NCBI GenBank assembly: GCA_023052935.1
Contig: CM041293.1
Span: 173,219,600-173,283,599 of the forward strand
From: Piezodorus guildinii
Taxonomy: Eukaryota; Arthropoda; Insecta; Hemiptera; Pentatomidae
Length of the DNA: 64,000 nucleotides
Direction: 5' to 3'
This document shows, in pieces, positions 43,786 through 54,410 of the stretch (positions are counted from its first letter, which is position 1; the number at the start of each line of letters is the position of its first letter). A model generated the notes under the pieces. The model was not told where the DNA came from and ran no database searches. It saw nothing but the letters and a program-made list of their open reading frames with translations. The position numbers were made by a program, and so were the translations under genes.

Positions 43786-43942
43786 CAAAACAAATAAGAA
43801 TACAATAAACAAAATACTTACAATAATGAACAACAAACAAATGAAGACAGGGACGAAATTTTGGATGGCATCTTTGGTTTCTGAAGATGAGGATAAAAGA
43901 AACTGAAAATAAAAACTCAAATTACAAATGAGACATAAATAC

Positions 43943-44780
43943 TTATGCATCAAATGTAACGCCAGATTCCTCTAAAGTGTTCAACTCCGGATGCTTCCTC
44001 AGCAGGTGACTCTTGAGGCTGTCGGCGCGGGTCGCCTTATAGCCACAGTGGGAACATTGATGAGGCTTCTCGTTGGTGTGCTTGAACATCACGTGGCCTC
44101 TCAGCTGGCCAGATTGAGTAGCCCGATATTCACAGTAAGGGCACTTGTACGGCTTCTCGTTGGTGTGCTTAGCCATTATGTGCTTGCGAAGGGAACCCGA
44201 AAGAGATGCTTTATGGTCGCAAAACGGGCACTGGAACGGTTTCTCGGAACTATGCTTCGATCTTATGTGTTTATTGATGTCCCCACCTTGTGTCGCCCTG
44301 TATTCACAATGAGGACACTTGTGAGGTTTTTCATTCGTATGCTTGGCCATTATGTGTGCCTTCAGTTGCCCTGTCATGACCGTCCGGTATTCACAATGAG
44401 GGCATTGTTTAGGCTTCTCATTTGTATGTTTGAACATCATATGCGACTTGAGTTGACTAGACTGCGTGGCTCTGTAATCGCACAACTTGCAATGATGCGG
44501 CTTTTCATTTGTATGTTTGGCCATGATGTGCGACTTGAGCTGTCCTCCCATGACGGTCCTGTAGTCACAGAATGGGCACTGCCGAGGCTTCTCGTTAGTA
44601 TGCTTGAACATTATGTGAGCCCTTAACTGCCGGGATGTGGGGCTCTGTACTCGCAATGAGGGCAAGGATGATTCTTCCCGGCTTTTTTTTTCTTTCTTGG
44701 TGGCTTCTTTTTTTCTTCGGTAACCCCTTGTGATGAAATAGGCCCTTGAACTTTGAGTTCTGAGTCTACCTTTTTTTCAT
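43943..44780 (-). CDS. C2H2 zinc-finger protein, last coding exon (eight fingers, one frameshift)
   Basis: Acceptor tttgtttcag ends at 44,781; the exon starts at 44,780 in phase with exon 4. It opens with a basic linker (EEKKKPPRKKKKAGKNHP) and then the first finger CPHCEYRA. About 15 bases later (around 44,640) one base is missing, and the frame shifts to the open frame that starts within 44,665 and ends at the stop at 43,943. Seven complete fingers follow: CPFC, CKLC, CPHC, CPHC, CPFC, CPYC and CSHC. They are spaced C-x2-C-x12-H-x4-H with linkers like KHTNEKP. Tandem fingers of this kind bind DNA in the nucleus. Fingers alternate between two near-identical types (MAKHT and MFKHT), implying recent tandem duplication. 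Either the base is lost in the assembly or this copy is a young pseudogene. Confidence 0.88.
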
Positions 44781-45489
44781 CTGAAACAAAAGAGCCACCA
44801 TAATAATAATGAAATAAATATTAAGAATAACCTATAAGACACTTTAGGCACTACAGTAAACCCTCTTAAGAATGAACTTTAATATAACAAATCATTGAAC
44901 ATTAGCTGTTAGGAAAAAAAAAATAATAAAATTAATATTACAAAGAGTATATATTTTTACGTTCACTTACGAATATGTTCACTTATGAAATATATAATAG
45001 GAAAAGTAATGTCTCACAAAAATTTTCGAATTCCAATTTTCAATGGAAATACACATTTTAGAGTCCCCTGAGTTCAAATGACCAAGCCCCACAAAAAGAT
45101 TGTGTGTATGTGTGTGAAACTTTTAAAAAAATTTCTTATTTTAGGAGCATATATGCCTGAAATGTTACAGCAGCTTTTTTATCAAAATTGGCCAACCAAA
45201 ACTTTATATCATGTATTTTGCAATGATTTATGATTTTCTCAAATACAGATCTAACGATTTTTATTAAACTCGCTATATTGATGTAAAATTTAATGGGCTC
45301 AATATCATGTCATCATCATCACAATGTTAGGTTTCATTCTGATTGAAATACTCTGACAGGGCTTAAAGCTTGAAAAGCTGAAGATTTTAGAAAAAAATGT
45401 TATCTGGCTTACAAAGCTGTAAAAGTTAATGCAAAGTGACGAACTGGGCATAAACTTCTGTGATTATTTTACATAATTTTATATTGTTA

Positions 45490-46028
45490 CTAGCTGTTTC
45501 TCGCGACTTCGTCAGCCTCACTTTCTGTTATTATGATCGCTATTAAGACGTTTTTTAAAAGAATGTATTGGGTTGTCCTGTAAGTTCGTAGAGAACTTTG
45601 GACAACAATTAAAATTGATGAACTTAAGCTGTTTTTAAATTAATTTATTTAATCTACAAAATAGTTACCACTGTTAGCGATTACCTTTCCTAACGGCTAG
45701 AAAGGTCCATTATCCTTTTTTTCCAAAAATCACTGTTCTTACTCCTGAAGAACGAAAAAAGGTCCGTTTTGAAGTCATCTTCTAAAGAGTAGAATTACCC
45801 TTGTAGAAAATTTTTGAGGGAACGGAAAAGATGGAAATCCTAAGGAGCAATGTCAGGAGAGTACGGCAGGTGACTATTGGTTGCAGCGTGGTGTTATATA
45901 GCATATAACCTTCCTCGATAAATGGAATATCCAATGCAAAAAGAATTTTTCAATTTGAACTAGTAGTTTCTGAGATTAGCGCGTTCAAACAAACAAACAA
46001 ACTCTTCAGCTTTATAATATTAGTATAG
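45490..46028 (-). mobile_element. Non-autonomous Helitron, minus strand, interrupted by mariner
   Basis: On the minus strand the element begins TCTATACTAATATTATAAAG (from 46,028, preceded by A) and ends CTAG at 45,490, followed by T. An imperfect hairpin gctgac-gaa-gtcgc lies just before the 3' end. These are canonical Helitron features. A third copy's 3' end lies at about 50,150-50,347. No Rep/helicase frame. Confidence 0.85.
45568..45905 (-). pseudogene. mariner transposase C-terminal relic with one terminal repeat
   Basis: The left end ttgggttgtcctgtaagttc (45,568, after a TA) is a mariner-type terminal repeat. The minus strand from about 45,890 encodes HLPYSPDIAP, a stop, DFHLFRSLKNFLQG, a stop, FYSLEDDFKTDLFSFFRSKN and SDFWKKRIMDLSSR. 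PSD-xx-H-x-F-x-SLxNFL is the mariner signature around the third catalytic aspartate. In the second block the expected serine before the Asp has become a stop. The 5' two thirds are gone. Confidence 0.85.
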
Positions 46029-46829
46029 ATAATATTTAATCTAAAACATATGTTTCCAACGAAACTGAATATAAAATGCTTCCAATATTTTAAACTCTAT
46101 TTCATAGTTCTTAATTTATTTTATCTACAGAGGTAAGTGAAAGTCATGTGTTGCACGCACCAGATTTTTTTATATAATTAAAATTAGAACCATTCTCTTC
46201 TCTTACAGAATACATGCGTTTTCTAAAATGTATTTCCTTTAATATCTAATTGTTATTAAAAAAAATTATTTGCACCCCTCTTCTGAAAGAGACTCTAATG
46301 TTTTATACCAAGATCATTTTTTATCCACATTACTAACCTACTTAATTTAGTTTTTATTCGGATATCACCAACTTTGGATTTTTTTTATTATTATTTTTTT
46401 TTTTTGTCATTTTGAGTTTTCTATAATGTAACAAGGGTTTACTGTAGTTATATTCTAACATTAATTAATACCTCCTTCAGGCAAGCGTTCTTGTCGATGA
46501 GTTTTTTCTACAATCCAAACATGGCAGCTTTTGACAGCTGAAACATTGCATTCAGGCTTATATTAAAAATTGTAATAATTTTAGTAAAAAATTTCAAAAA
46601 ACCAAATCACTCAAAATGAAAACTTTTCAAGATAGGGTAAAATATAAAATCATTTTACTACAATGTTCATGATATAATTTTGGACATTTTAAGTATTAAT
46701 AGAGCGAGACACAATTCAATATTGACACTCTTTGCTGGAATAACAATAACAGTCTTTAACAAAAAATATATGTATATCGATTTTTATTCTATTAAAATAT
46801 ATATTAGGAAATGTCAAAAATGATCTTAC

Positions 46830-46907
46830 ATGTCTCAGAATCATCCATTTCATCATCGTCAACAACTTCTTCTTTGATTTTAATCACTTCTGGTTCAATG
46901 TGATGAC
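46830..46907 (-). CDS. Zinc-finger gene, coding exon 4 (78 bp)
   Basis: Acceptor ...gtgattag before 46,907 and donor gtaagatc after 46,830. Translation (with the G carried from exon 3): GHHIEPEVIKIKEEVVDDDE and MDDSET plus a split Tyr. It is acidic, with the motif IKEE fitting a SUMO-attachment consensus. The phases at both ends agree with the neighbouring exons, which argues strongly that the gene model is real. Confidence 0.85.
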
Positions 46908-46919
46908 CTAATCACATAT

Positions 46920-47150
46920 AATTAAAAAAATATTAAAACAAAAATATCTTACAGTAGGAGCATATGTTTAACATTAAAACTGGGATTAATAAATTTTTTA
47001 TTGGATAAAATCACTTTTGCAGTGAAACTTCTATATAGAAGGGGAGGGGATTATGATTTTTTTTAGTCATGAAAAAGCGTTGCGTTATGTTACATAATTT
47101 TTTAAAATATTTGTTTTTTAAATATTATATAGTAATATACACATTTTTTT
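46920..47150. other. Intron sequence, AT-rich
   Basis: No motif recognised between exon 4 and the LTR piece to its right. Confidence 0.4.
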
Positions 47151-47504
47151 TAATAATTATATTATTTATTTATTTATTATTTGATTATTGTGTTAGGCAG
47201 GCTAACTATAGGATAAAAGTGAAATTTAAATTTAAATAGCAGCTCCTATTTGGTTGTTTGTTTACAAACATAGCATCCATTTTGGATGCTAAGAAAAAAG
47301 GTCCCTGGCAGGTACCTACCAGGTAATGATACAGGTAGATGGAAAGGGGCAGGTAAGAGTTGAGTAAAAGTGGAAGTTATGACCTGAGAGAGGAAGGAGC
47401 TGCTGCTGAATATAAAGAGGGATCTTGGTTAGCCTACATATTGTTTGTATAATTATTTTGTAAGTTTTTGTTATGATTAAAAAGTTATATAAAAGATTGT
47501 GTGC
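47150..47504 (+). mobile_element. LTR family A fragment in an intron
   Basis: gcaggctaactataggat, then ttacaaacatagcatccatt, then attttggatgct and, further on, gaggaaggagctgctgctga and tggttagcctacatattgtt follow the order of the LTR at 30,070-30,560, diverged. An S3 SINE has replaced its last part. Confidence 0.55.
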
Positions 47505-47715
47505 CCTAGGATTTTTTAATGGGAGTAAAAAATCCTCAGTTATGCTGTCCTTCGGAGGGGACGTTAAAAGGTGGTCCTGAGCCTGTGCGATGTCAGGTAC
47601 TCATTAAAGATCCCTATCCTAATAAAACCTGGATATGCAAAATTTAGGACTCCCACTGTAGCATCTTCCGATTAGCAGCATAAAGGGACGTTAAATAAGT
47701 AAACAAACATAGTGC
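47505..47715 (+). mobile_element. tRNA-derived SINE, family S3, copy 3
   Basis: Best-conserved S3 body: cctaggattttttaatggga, atgctgtccttcggagggga, atgtcaggtactcattaaag, tttaggactcccactgtagc and a tail taagtaaacaaacata. The head is missing, so it is 5' truncated inside the LTR piece. Confidence 0.75.
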
Positions 47716-47934
47716 CATAAATAGATAAATTGTCCTTTGAGTATTCACTTTCTTTATGAATAATAGATAACCAATGTAATTAACCAATAAAGAAAGATAT
47801 TTCTCAGATAGAGAATAAGGAAATATACATAATTTAGTAATTAACAATATAAAGACGTTAGTTATCGGTAATGTATCAGGAAGGATATAGTGACTGTTAC
47901 CAACTTATCTGCGTTATATTCTTCCTAAAAAGTA

Positions 47935-48001
47935 CTATATCCCTTTTAATTCTGTCCAAAAAGTACTATATCCATGTTTCATTCCAAAAAGTACTATATC
48001 C
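47935..48001. repeat. Three short tandem copies of aaaaagtactatatcc
   Basis: The 16-bp core starts at about 47,936, 47,958 and 47,985, spaced by 22 and 27 bp. The inverse form ggatatagt occurs just upstream at 47,884. Its function is unknown. Confidence 0.6.
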
Positions 48002-48235
48002 ATATTATATTGTTTAAAAGTAATGGGAAAAGTGCAATAATTTGGAAAAATAAGTTTACAACACGCATAAAATCAACTTTAGATTTTAATAAAAAAAGAA
48101 TCAAGTAAATTGGTCCATTAATAAAAAAATGACAGATTTTTGCGTTTCCTGTAAAATTGTCTATAGTGGATACAGTACCATTTGAAAATCATTGTCTCTC
48201 AACTTTATAATAATTATAATAGACAAATAACCAAC

Positions 48236-48292
48236 CTGTAGAATTTTCTTCATCGACCAGGCCGGAGTCATCATAAAGATCTTCTTGAATCA
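48236..48292 (-). CDS. Zinc-finger gene, coding exon 3 (57 bp)
   Basis: Acceptor ttttttttcag before 48,292, donor gttggt after 48,236. Codes for a split Val followed by IQEDLYDDSGLVDEENST and a split Gly. Acidic. Phases join exon 2 and exon 4 without a break. Confidence 0.85.
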
Positions 48293-48344
48293 CTGAAAAA
48301 AAAAAAGAAATATAATAATCAAGTGCACCAAAACTATTATATTA

Positions 48345-48630
48345 CAGGATCACCCATGGTGTATTGCCTAGCCTAACAGCCTTCTTTGCTTAACGTCATG
48401 GGTTCAAACCCAGGAGATGGTCCTAGGATTTTTTTTTTTTTTTAATGTAAAATATCTTGGTTATGCAGTCCTTCAGAGAGGCGTAATATGACTGTCTTGG
48501 ATCCTGTGCCATGTCAGGTACTCGTTATTTAATCTAGGTATGGAAATGTAAGATTCCCACTGCACCAGTCTGATAAGCCATAATAGCATAAAGTGGCGTA
48601 AAATGAATGAATAGACAAAAAAAACAAATT
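48345..48630 (+). mobile_element. tRNA-derived SINE, family S3, copy 4 (with head)
   Basis: Head tgtattgcctagcctaacag, then a good B box ggttcaaacc at about 48,391-48,401. The body follows (tcctaggattttttt, gttatgcagtccttcagaga, catgtcaggtactcgttatt) and a tail gaatgaatagacaaaaaaaa. Together with 54,910 it shows the full structure of S3. Confidence 0.78.
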
Positions 48631-49009
48631 TTATGATTGATAAAAATTTCAATAAGAATAGAATATATAAATGGAATAGTTTATCTAGATTTAGCAATGT
48701 GTAACTAGATGTTCCTTCATATATAATTTATTTTTATTATTATTTTTTTTTTTTTAAAATATTTTTTTAAACTGTTTTGTAAAATGCATAACATATATTT
48801 GTTTCTTGAAGATCGATTGAGCTGTTCAGGAGAAAACAATTTTTTTTTTGTTTTTCTATTCCCCTCCATAACCTCACCCCTAAAAGGATTAAGGAGCTAA
48901 AAATTTGCATATGCTGTTTCTCATAGGTGTGAATCAATTGTATAAATTTTTAATATATGCGGGGGTAGATTTCACATGCTTATTCCGCTAGGCCCTTTTA
49001 AAGATTCGA

Positions 49010-49425
49010 AAAAATTAATCATTTTATGTGTAAACATTGATAAAAAATGGTTAAGTATACAAGTTGTACGAATTTGATAATCAACTGAAAAAGAAAAGTG
49101 CAAAAGTATTTTTTAATGTAATTTTTGTTTTGTTTTTTAGATAAGAACCATAATACATATGTATAATATACCATTGGAAAGTTAAAAATTGTAGAAAAAA
49201 TATAATTTTAAACACCATGTTGTAAATATAATACTGAGTGGTGAAAAGTTAGCTGATTATTTTAGATAATGATATAATAGATAATTCAATAAAACACATG
49301 TTTCGGTAAAAAACCAATTGAATTAATTCTTTAAACCTATTTCATCTCTTACGGTACTTAAAAATTCTTAAATTGATTTTAACAACAGAGGTAAGTGAAA
49401 GTCATGTGTTGCGCACACCAGATGA
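49010..49425 (+). mobile_element. Helentron-like repeat, family H, copy 4 (3' half), intron 1-2 region
   Basis: Shares gtatacaagttgtacgaatt, aatacatatgtataatatac, gataattcaataaaacacat and the end aggtaagtgaaagtcatgtg, then ttgcgcacaccaga (a small hairpin gtgt-tgcgc-acac). The 5' half is absent. Confidence 0.65.
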
Positions 49426-49566
49426 ATTTATTCTTATTAATATATGTGAAAGAATTATTTCTTCTTAAATATTTACAAGTATTTTTGCTTTAAATGTATA
49501 AATAAATATATATTTGTAATTTTATAACTAAAGAAGTCTGAAAATATTATAAATTTGAGATTTAAA

Positions 49567-49575
<9 letters not shown>

Positions 49576-49612
<37 letters not shown>
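49576..49612. repeat. (AT)n microsatellite beside exon 2
   Basis: About eighteen AT units only 13 bp from the donor side of exon 2. Confidence 0.85.
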
Positions 49613-49615
<3 letters not shown>

Positions 49616-49624
49616 ATAACATAC

Positions 49625-49707
49625 CTGTTTCTACAGGCATTTCTCCCTCATAATCATGTTCTACTTCCTGTTTAATAGTTATAACAACTTCTTTGGTTTC
49701 TTCCATG
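49625..49707 (-). CDS. Zinc-finger gene, coding exon 2 with the start codon
   Basis: Acceptor tttttttttag before 49,707; ATG at 49,706-49,704; donor gtatgtta after 49,625. Codes for MEETKEVVITIKQEVEHDYE and GEMPVET plus one base. IKQE matches a SUMO-attachment consensus. Start chosen because it is the only ATG, immediately after the acceptor, and the frame runs in phase through all later exons. There is no DNA-binding motif here; the N-terminus is acidic and probably acts as a regulatory or interaction region. Confidence 0.85.
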
Positions 49708-49761
49708 CTAAAAAAAAAATAAATAAATTAATATAATATATAAAAATATACAAAAAAAAAA

Positions 49762-49768
49762 ATATATA

Positions 49769-49846
<78 letters not shown>
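49762..49846. repeat. (AT)n microsatellite
   Basis: About forty AT units with one short interruption. It lies 55 bp upstream of exon 2 in intron 1. Confidence 0.88.
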
Positions 49847-49850
<4 letters not shown>

Positions 49851-49859
49851 TTTAGTTAG

Positions 49860-50100
49860 TTGGGCCTGGACTGTTAAAGGGGGAGGATCTGCTGTTGTCT
49901 GAATATGAAGAAGAATTGTAGTTAGCCTGAACATGTATTATTTTTGTAAGTTATAAGTATTGATTAAAAAAAATAAAAAATTGTGCCTGATTTTCAAGAG
50001 CCCATATCCTGAGAGTTAATGAATTATAATTTAGTAAATATTGTGTTAATTAATTTTTTCTTAAGAGAATATTTAAAAAAATAAGTATATTATAATATTG
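49860..50100 (+). mobile_element. LTR family A, 3' part
   Basis: ggaggatctgctgttgtctg, then agaagaattgtagttagcct, then ttgtaagttataagtattga, attgtgcctgattttcaaga and tttagtaaatattgtgttaa parallel 30,440-30,690. The primer site is not visible. Confidence 0.6.
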
Positions 50101-50149
50101 TTATGATATCTGTAAAGTAGGAAAAAATAATAAAGAGGGAAGATCAAGA

Positions 50150-50347
50150 AGGCGCGAAGTGATCGGCCAATCATAGGGAAGAGATGAAATGTGTAGTAGA
50201 GAAAATCATTATGTTTTTTTCACCACAAGAAATAAAACTAAAAACGTCATTTACGCATAAGTACTATAAAATATATTCTTTTAAAAACCTCTTAATAAAG
50301 ATCATAATGACAGAAATTGACAAAGACTAAGTCGAGGGCAGCAGCTA
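50150..50347 (+). mobile_element. Helitron 3' fragment (same family as 45,490)
   Basis: attcttttaaaaacctctta, then gatcataatgacagaaattg and a terminal cagCTAG (50,344-50,347) followed by T match the 3' end of the minus-strand Helitron. The 5' part is missing. Confidence 0.6.
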
Positions 50348-50558
50348 GTGATTCATATAAACCCATACTGATACCTGCCTTATTTGAAAGGCATTCTCAA
50401 TGACAGAAAGTTATACAAGTTCGATTGTTATTTTTGTTTCAAGTTACCCATTTTATTTTAGAAGCTTATTTTTATTTCAAGTTACCCATTATATTTTAGA
50501 AGCATATATGCCTGAGATGTTACAGCAGCTTTTTCAACCTAATCGGTGAACCAGAAGA

Positions 50559-51675
50559 CCTAATTCAAACCACCCTTTTACAGAATGAATGTCTTCCGCC
50601 ATCGATTTTCTTAAAAGCTTCCCTATCTGCAAACCAGAACCTCTAAACCCTCCGTGGATTCACAAATCCCCCAATAATATGCTTGGCTTGTCACAATTAC
50701 TCAGAACCAATATGTCCCCATCTGAATACAAAAATAAATTCACCAATCTGCTCCATACTCTTCCGGATACCTTTTTAATCTATACAGATGGATCAAAATC
50801 TGAAGAATCTACAGCCTGTTCATTCGTTACACACAACTCAACATACAAAATAAAACTAGATAAACTATGTAACATTTATACTGCAGAGCTTCAAGCAATA
50901 GTTTCAGCTTTACAATACGCTATGTCAGTTCCCACACACTCAATCACCATAGTTACCGACTCAATGAGTGCCTTAAAAGATTACATAGCATGTACTCTCG
51001 TCAACCTCTCGTCATAAAGATCCATTGATACATCCATGTACTCCAAGAATTAGAAAAGACAGTGTGCTTTATTTGGATCCCAAGCCATGTGGAGATAGTT
51101 GGTAATGAGCTGGCGGACAGGGCCGCCAAACAAGCACTCACCCTTCCAGGTCAAGGCGTAGCTATCCTAACACCGTGAGATAAGTCTCAACCACTCTGAA
51201 AGGAAACATCAGCTGCTTGGCAATCCATGTGGGACGAAAGTCCTGCTAGCAAACTGAAAGCCGTCAAAACAACAGTAAAGCCTTGGTCCTCATCATGTCA
51301 CTCAAGTCGCAAAGAGGAAGTTGTCCTGGCCAGATTAAGGATAGGCCACACTAACATGACCCATCTTCATCTCATTACCACAAGTGCCAACACTTATAAT
51401 ATCCTAAATATCAGCCACATTTTAGACTAATGCCCTTTATATAGGACCAGTTTAAACAATTTTGGACTGAGACCTAATGTATCCTCCATACTCTCCGATA
51501 ATGAAAACAATATTTTGGCGCTGTTCAGATTTCTTAAGAGTCACCTATTATTTAATAAAATACAGTCTTTTAATTTAATTTAATTTATTTCAATTATTTT
51601 ATCTTATTATTATACGCTTAGTTTATTATAGGCGCATATGACCCCTGGGTTTTATGCCTCGAGACCCCAAACAAC
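50559..51675 (+). mobile_element. Jockey-like LINE fragment with RNase H
   Basis: The frame 50,589-51,017 holds the start of RNase H: FLIYTDGSKSEESTACSFV (first catalytic Asp), IYTAELQAIVSALQYA (catalytic Glu) and ITIVTDSMSALKDY (second Asp). After stops it continues WIPSHVEIVGNELADRAAKQ (last acidic site) and KEEVVLARLRIGHTNMTHLH, ending in a TTTAA-type tail at about 51,585. It is flanked by aaccagaaga (50,549-50,558 and 51,676-51,685), a target duplication within the H repeat. At least three breaks. Confidence 0.82.
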
Positions 51676-51999
51676 AACCAGAAGAGCCACTTCATACCAA
51701 GCAGTTCACATCTTTTTACGAATTTCTCAAAAAGAGGCCAAACGATTCTGATTAAACTCACTGTACTGATGTAAAATTTAATGGGCTTTAATATCATGTG
51801 TGTTTCATTCTGATAGAAATAGTTTCACAGGGCTAAATGCCGGTATTTATAATTTTTATTCTCTTAAGTAGTTTTAAGAATGTAGATTAGTACACAAATA
51901 GTTAATTAAATTTGAAAAAAAATAATGGAAGAGGGATTTCGAGAACTTTTTGGAAATTTTGCAGCAAATAAATCTGAATAGATAACATATGTCCAGAGT

Positions 52000-52560
52000 C
52001 ATGGTTGCGCAGATATTAAAAATTAAAAGTTATTAGTCATTTTTCTTATGTTTTTAATTCTGGCTTTTCATACTTAAAAGTACACAAACCTACAATAATT
52101 CTGTCCATGAATTCACTGTTATTAAACTTTTTCAAAGAAAAACAGACCTATCACTGACTGCTCGAGGTGTTTAACTATGCCATACTAGATTCTTTATTTA
52201 GTTTCCTCCAAACAATAATTTTTTCATAAGAACCATGTATTTTAGTTTGGGAGTCATCTGTTAACATTTTAATTCATCACTCTTCTCTTTAAAAATTGTT
52301 ACAAACATTCAGTCTATTCTCTTATTGCCTTGCCACCTGAAAGACGTTTTCCGTATTTCTTGTACCATCTTTTTATTTTCGTCATATTTTTTTAGAACGC
52401 AGTGAATAGTTGAAACACTTATTGTGAATCTAGATGTTCTGAAAAATTCATAAATAAGCCAAGATTTACTCATTTGAGGTATTGTTCTTATTTGGTGAAT
52501 AATGTCTTTCAGTTATAACATTTATTTTTTTGCTTTAATATTTTATTATTATATTGTCTA
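52000..52560 (-). pseudogene. Tc1/mariner-like transposase relic (low confidence)
   Basis: Minus strand around 52,520-52,320: KDIIHQIRTIPQMSKSWLIY, then FTISVSTIHCVLKKYDENKK and IRKTSFRWQGNKRI. The spacing of a helix, IS.STI..VLK and R+...K+. is like the N-terminal paired-type domain of Tc1-like transposases. Lower coordinates hold text resembling the catalytic core (EKIIVWRKLNKESSMA) with stops. No terminal repeats assigned. Confidence 0.4.
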
Positions 52561-53159
52561 GCTATACATGGCCATCCACATATTCTCATAATTCCTTTTC
52601 AACATTTCAACTATTTCTTTTTTAAAATTATTAGGAGCCGTTGTGTGAATGTTGCATTTTTATTTTTGGGTCATATTTTAAAAAAAAAAAATCTTTTCAA
52701 GGTTAGACATATGTAACGTGAGCGAGAAGAATTGTTTAGAAAATAAAATTATGTCAAAGATTAGTAAGAATATGAATATTTAAAACCATTAAACAACAGG
52801 ATATTAACATTTCCAAAACTTTTGACACTGAATGATCTTGTAATTTTACATTATTAATCAGATATTTTTAAAAACAATAAACTTTTTGTTTATCCAGTCA
52901 GTGATTTTCTTTTATGGGAGTCTCTTTTTAAGATTTGTGAGTAAAAAAGAATTATATAAATTCATAGTTCTGAAATATACTAATTAAACGAAAAGAAATA
53001 CAAATTCCGAATACTTTTGAAACTCACTGTATGTTTCCAAAGAAACTTATTGTAATTCTTTCAAAAACATTAACTCTAAATTTATTTAAAAGTTCTTATA
53101 TTGCTTTTGACAACCGAGATAAATGTAAGTAATGTGTTACCGCACACCAGATTTTCTTT

Positions 53160-54410
53160 TATAAATCAACTTATAAAAAATTATATCAGTGACCATAACT
53201 CCATGACTTAAGATATAAAACATTAATGAAAATGTATTCAATATTTTTTATTAAATTAAAATTGATAAAAATAAATTTAACTCTGTATGATTTAATGATT
53301 CAAAACACTTTATTTCATCTCCTCCATGTAATTGTTTCTTAACCTTGAAGTATTGTAATCTCAGAACAATCAACACAAGTGACATGATAGCATCACATTA
53401 CCTAGTTAACAGCAAGTCAAGCGTTATTGAGCCAATTGCTAGACCCTTCTTAAACAAGTATCACCAGTCGCACATTATTAATAGGTAAGTTATATTTCAT
53501 ATTAGGTAATATACTTTTAAAGAAACAACTTACTTTGTTATTATACCAGAGTTACTAGAATTAAACAGTATAGAAATCCTCACTACACATAGTTTAAATA
53601 AAAAACAGGTGTGTTCAAATTTGGGAAATAAGGATCAAATATATCATTACCTTGAAAACTTAAGGCAATCTTCAAGCTAATTATTATCAAAAGATAACAA
53701 AATTTCTGAACAATTAGGTAAAATTTAACTTTAAAGCTACCAAACCACATTCCTTAATGGCTTAAACCCACAAACATCATTATGTGTAGGAAGTAGAATT
53801 ACGCCCACGCACAGAAACCTCTCAAAACAACTTTCTTTTTATTCTGATTCTTTTTAAAAGTGGTTTCCTGTGATCTTTGCCTTATGAAAAAACACAAAAC
53901 TATAATTACATCATTATATGTTGTTTAGAATTACATAAACTTAGACGACACCAACAACATAACTGATAAAAGTTTATATATCATGACAACCCACAAATAA
54001 AACTGAATATATCTAGAGAAAGTATATTTTCAAGAAATAATCATTCATGCAAGTGACATTTATTTACTAGGAGTCAGTAATAAAAATGAATACAGTTCAA
54101 TTTTACAAAACTTACATCCGATATTCATAAATCCAGGTGCATCGCAACTTAAAACTTAGCATCAACTCAAAGGATCTCACCAATATGAAAACCCCATAAC
54201 TTAAATGTCTGATGTATGACAAACATTTTCAAATAAACACAATCGTTAGAGATGAGTTATTTTAAAGACCTCTTATTTTGTTTGACAAGCTTCGCGCTTT
54301 GACTGATTGTAATTATTTAAAAAAATGATTGACATTTTAATTTTAAATATAAGGAATCAACAATAAAAATTATAGTGAATATATATTCTTTTCAATTCAC
54401 CGATTCTTAC
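53160..54410. other. Intron 1 of the zinc-finger gene, right part
   Basis: AT-rich, no repeat or exon recognised. The donor gtaagaatcg (minus, 54,410-54,401) lies at its right end. Confidence 0.5.

Larger units (their letters stand above)
44961..46168 (+). mobile_element. Helentron-like repeat, family H, copy 3, in intron 4 of the zinc-finger gene
   Basis: Starts at gttcacttacgaatatg (44,961), then the family leader (aattccaattttcaatgg, agagtcccctgagttcaaat), and ends cagaggtaagtgaaagtcat, then gttgcacgcaccagatt near 46,168. It is interrupted by a minus-strand Helitron (45,490-46,028), which itself contains a mariner piece. Three insertion levels are therefore readable. Confidence 0.7.
50460..53155 (+). 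mobile_element. Helentron-like repeat, family H, copy 5, carrying two insertions
   Basis: H sequence is seen at 50,495-50,558 (tatgcctgagatgttacagc, gaaccagaaga), then at 51,676-51,900 (tgatgtaaaatttaatgggc, atgtgtgtttcattctgata) and at the 3' end (aatgtaagtaatgtgttacc, gcacaccagattt; 53,120-53,155). A LINE lies at 50,559-51,675 and Tc1-like text at about 52,000-52,560, so the copy is spread over 2.7 kb. Confidence 0.6.

Noticed and set aside
43741..43953. Membrane-protein-like frame after the zinc-finger stop
   Set aside because: Hydrophobic text (FICLLFIIVSILFIVFLFVL) arises easily from T-rich sequence, and the frame overlaps the 3' untranslated part. A splice acceptor and donor can be imagined but no homology supports them.
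43991..44626. 211-codon open frame on the plus strand
   Set aside because: Antisense of the zinc-finger exon; its length follows from the finger codons and it has no splice or homology support.
47935..48001. CRISPR-like reading of the spaced triple repeat
   Set aside because: Only three units, uneven spacing, AT-rich core and eukaryotic intron context.
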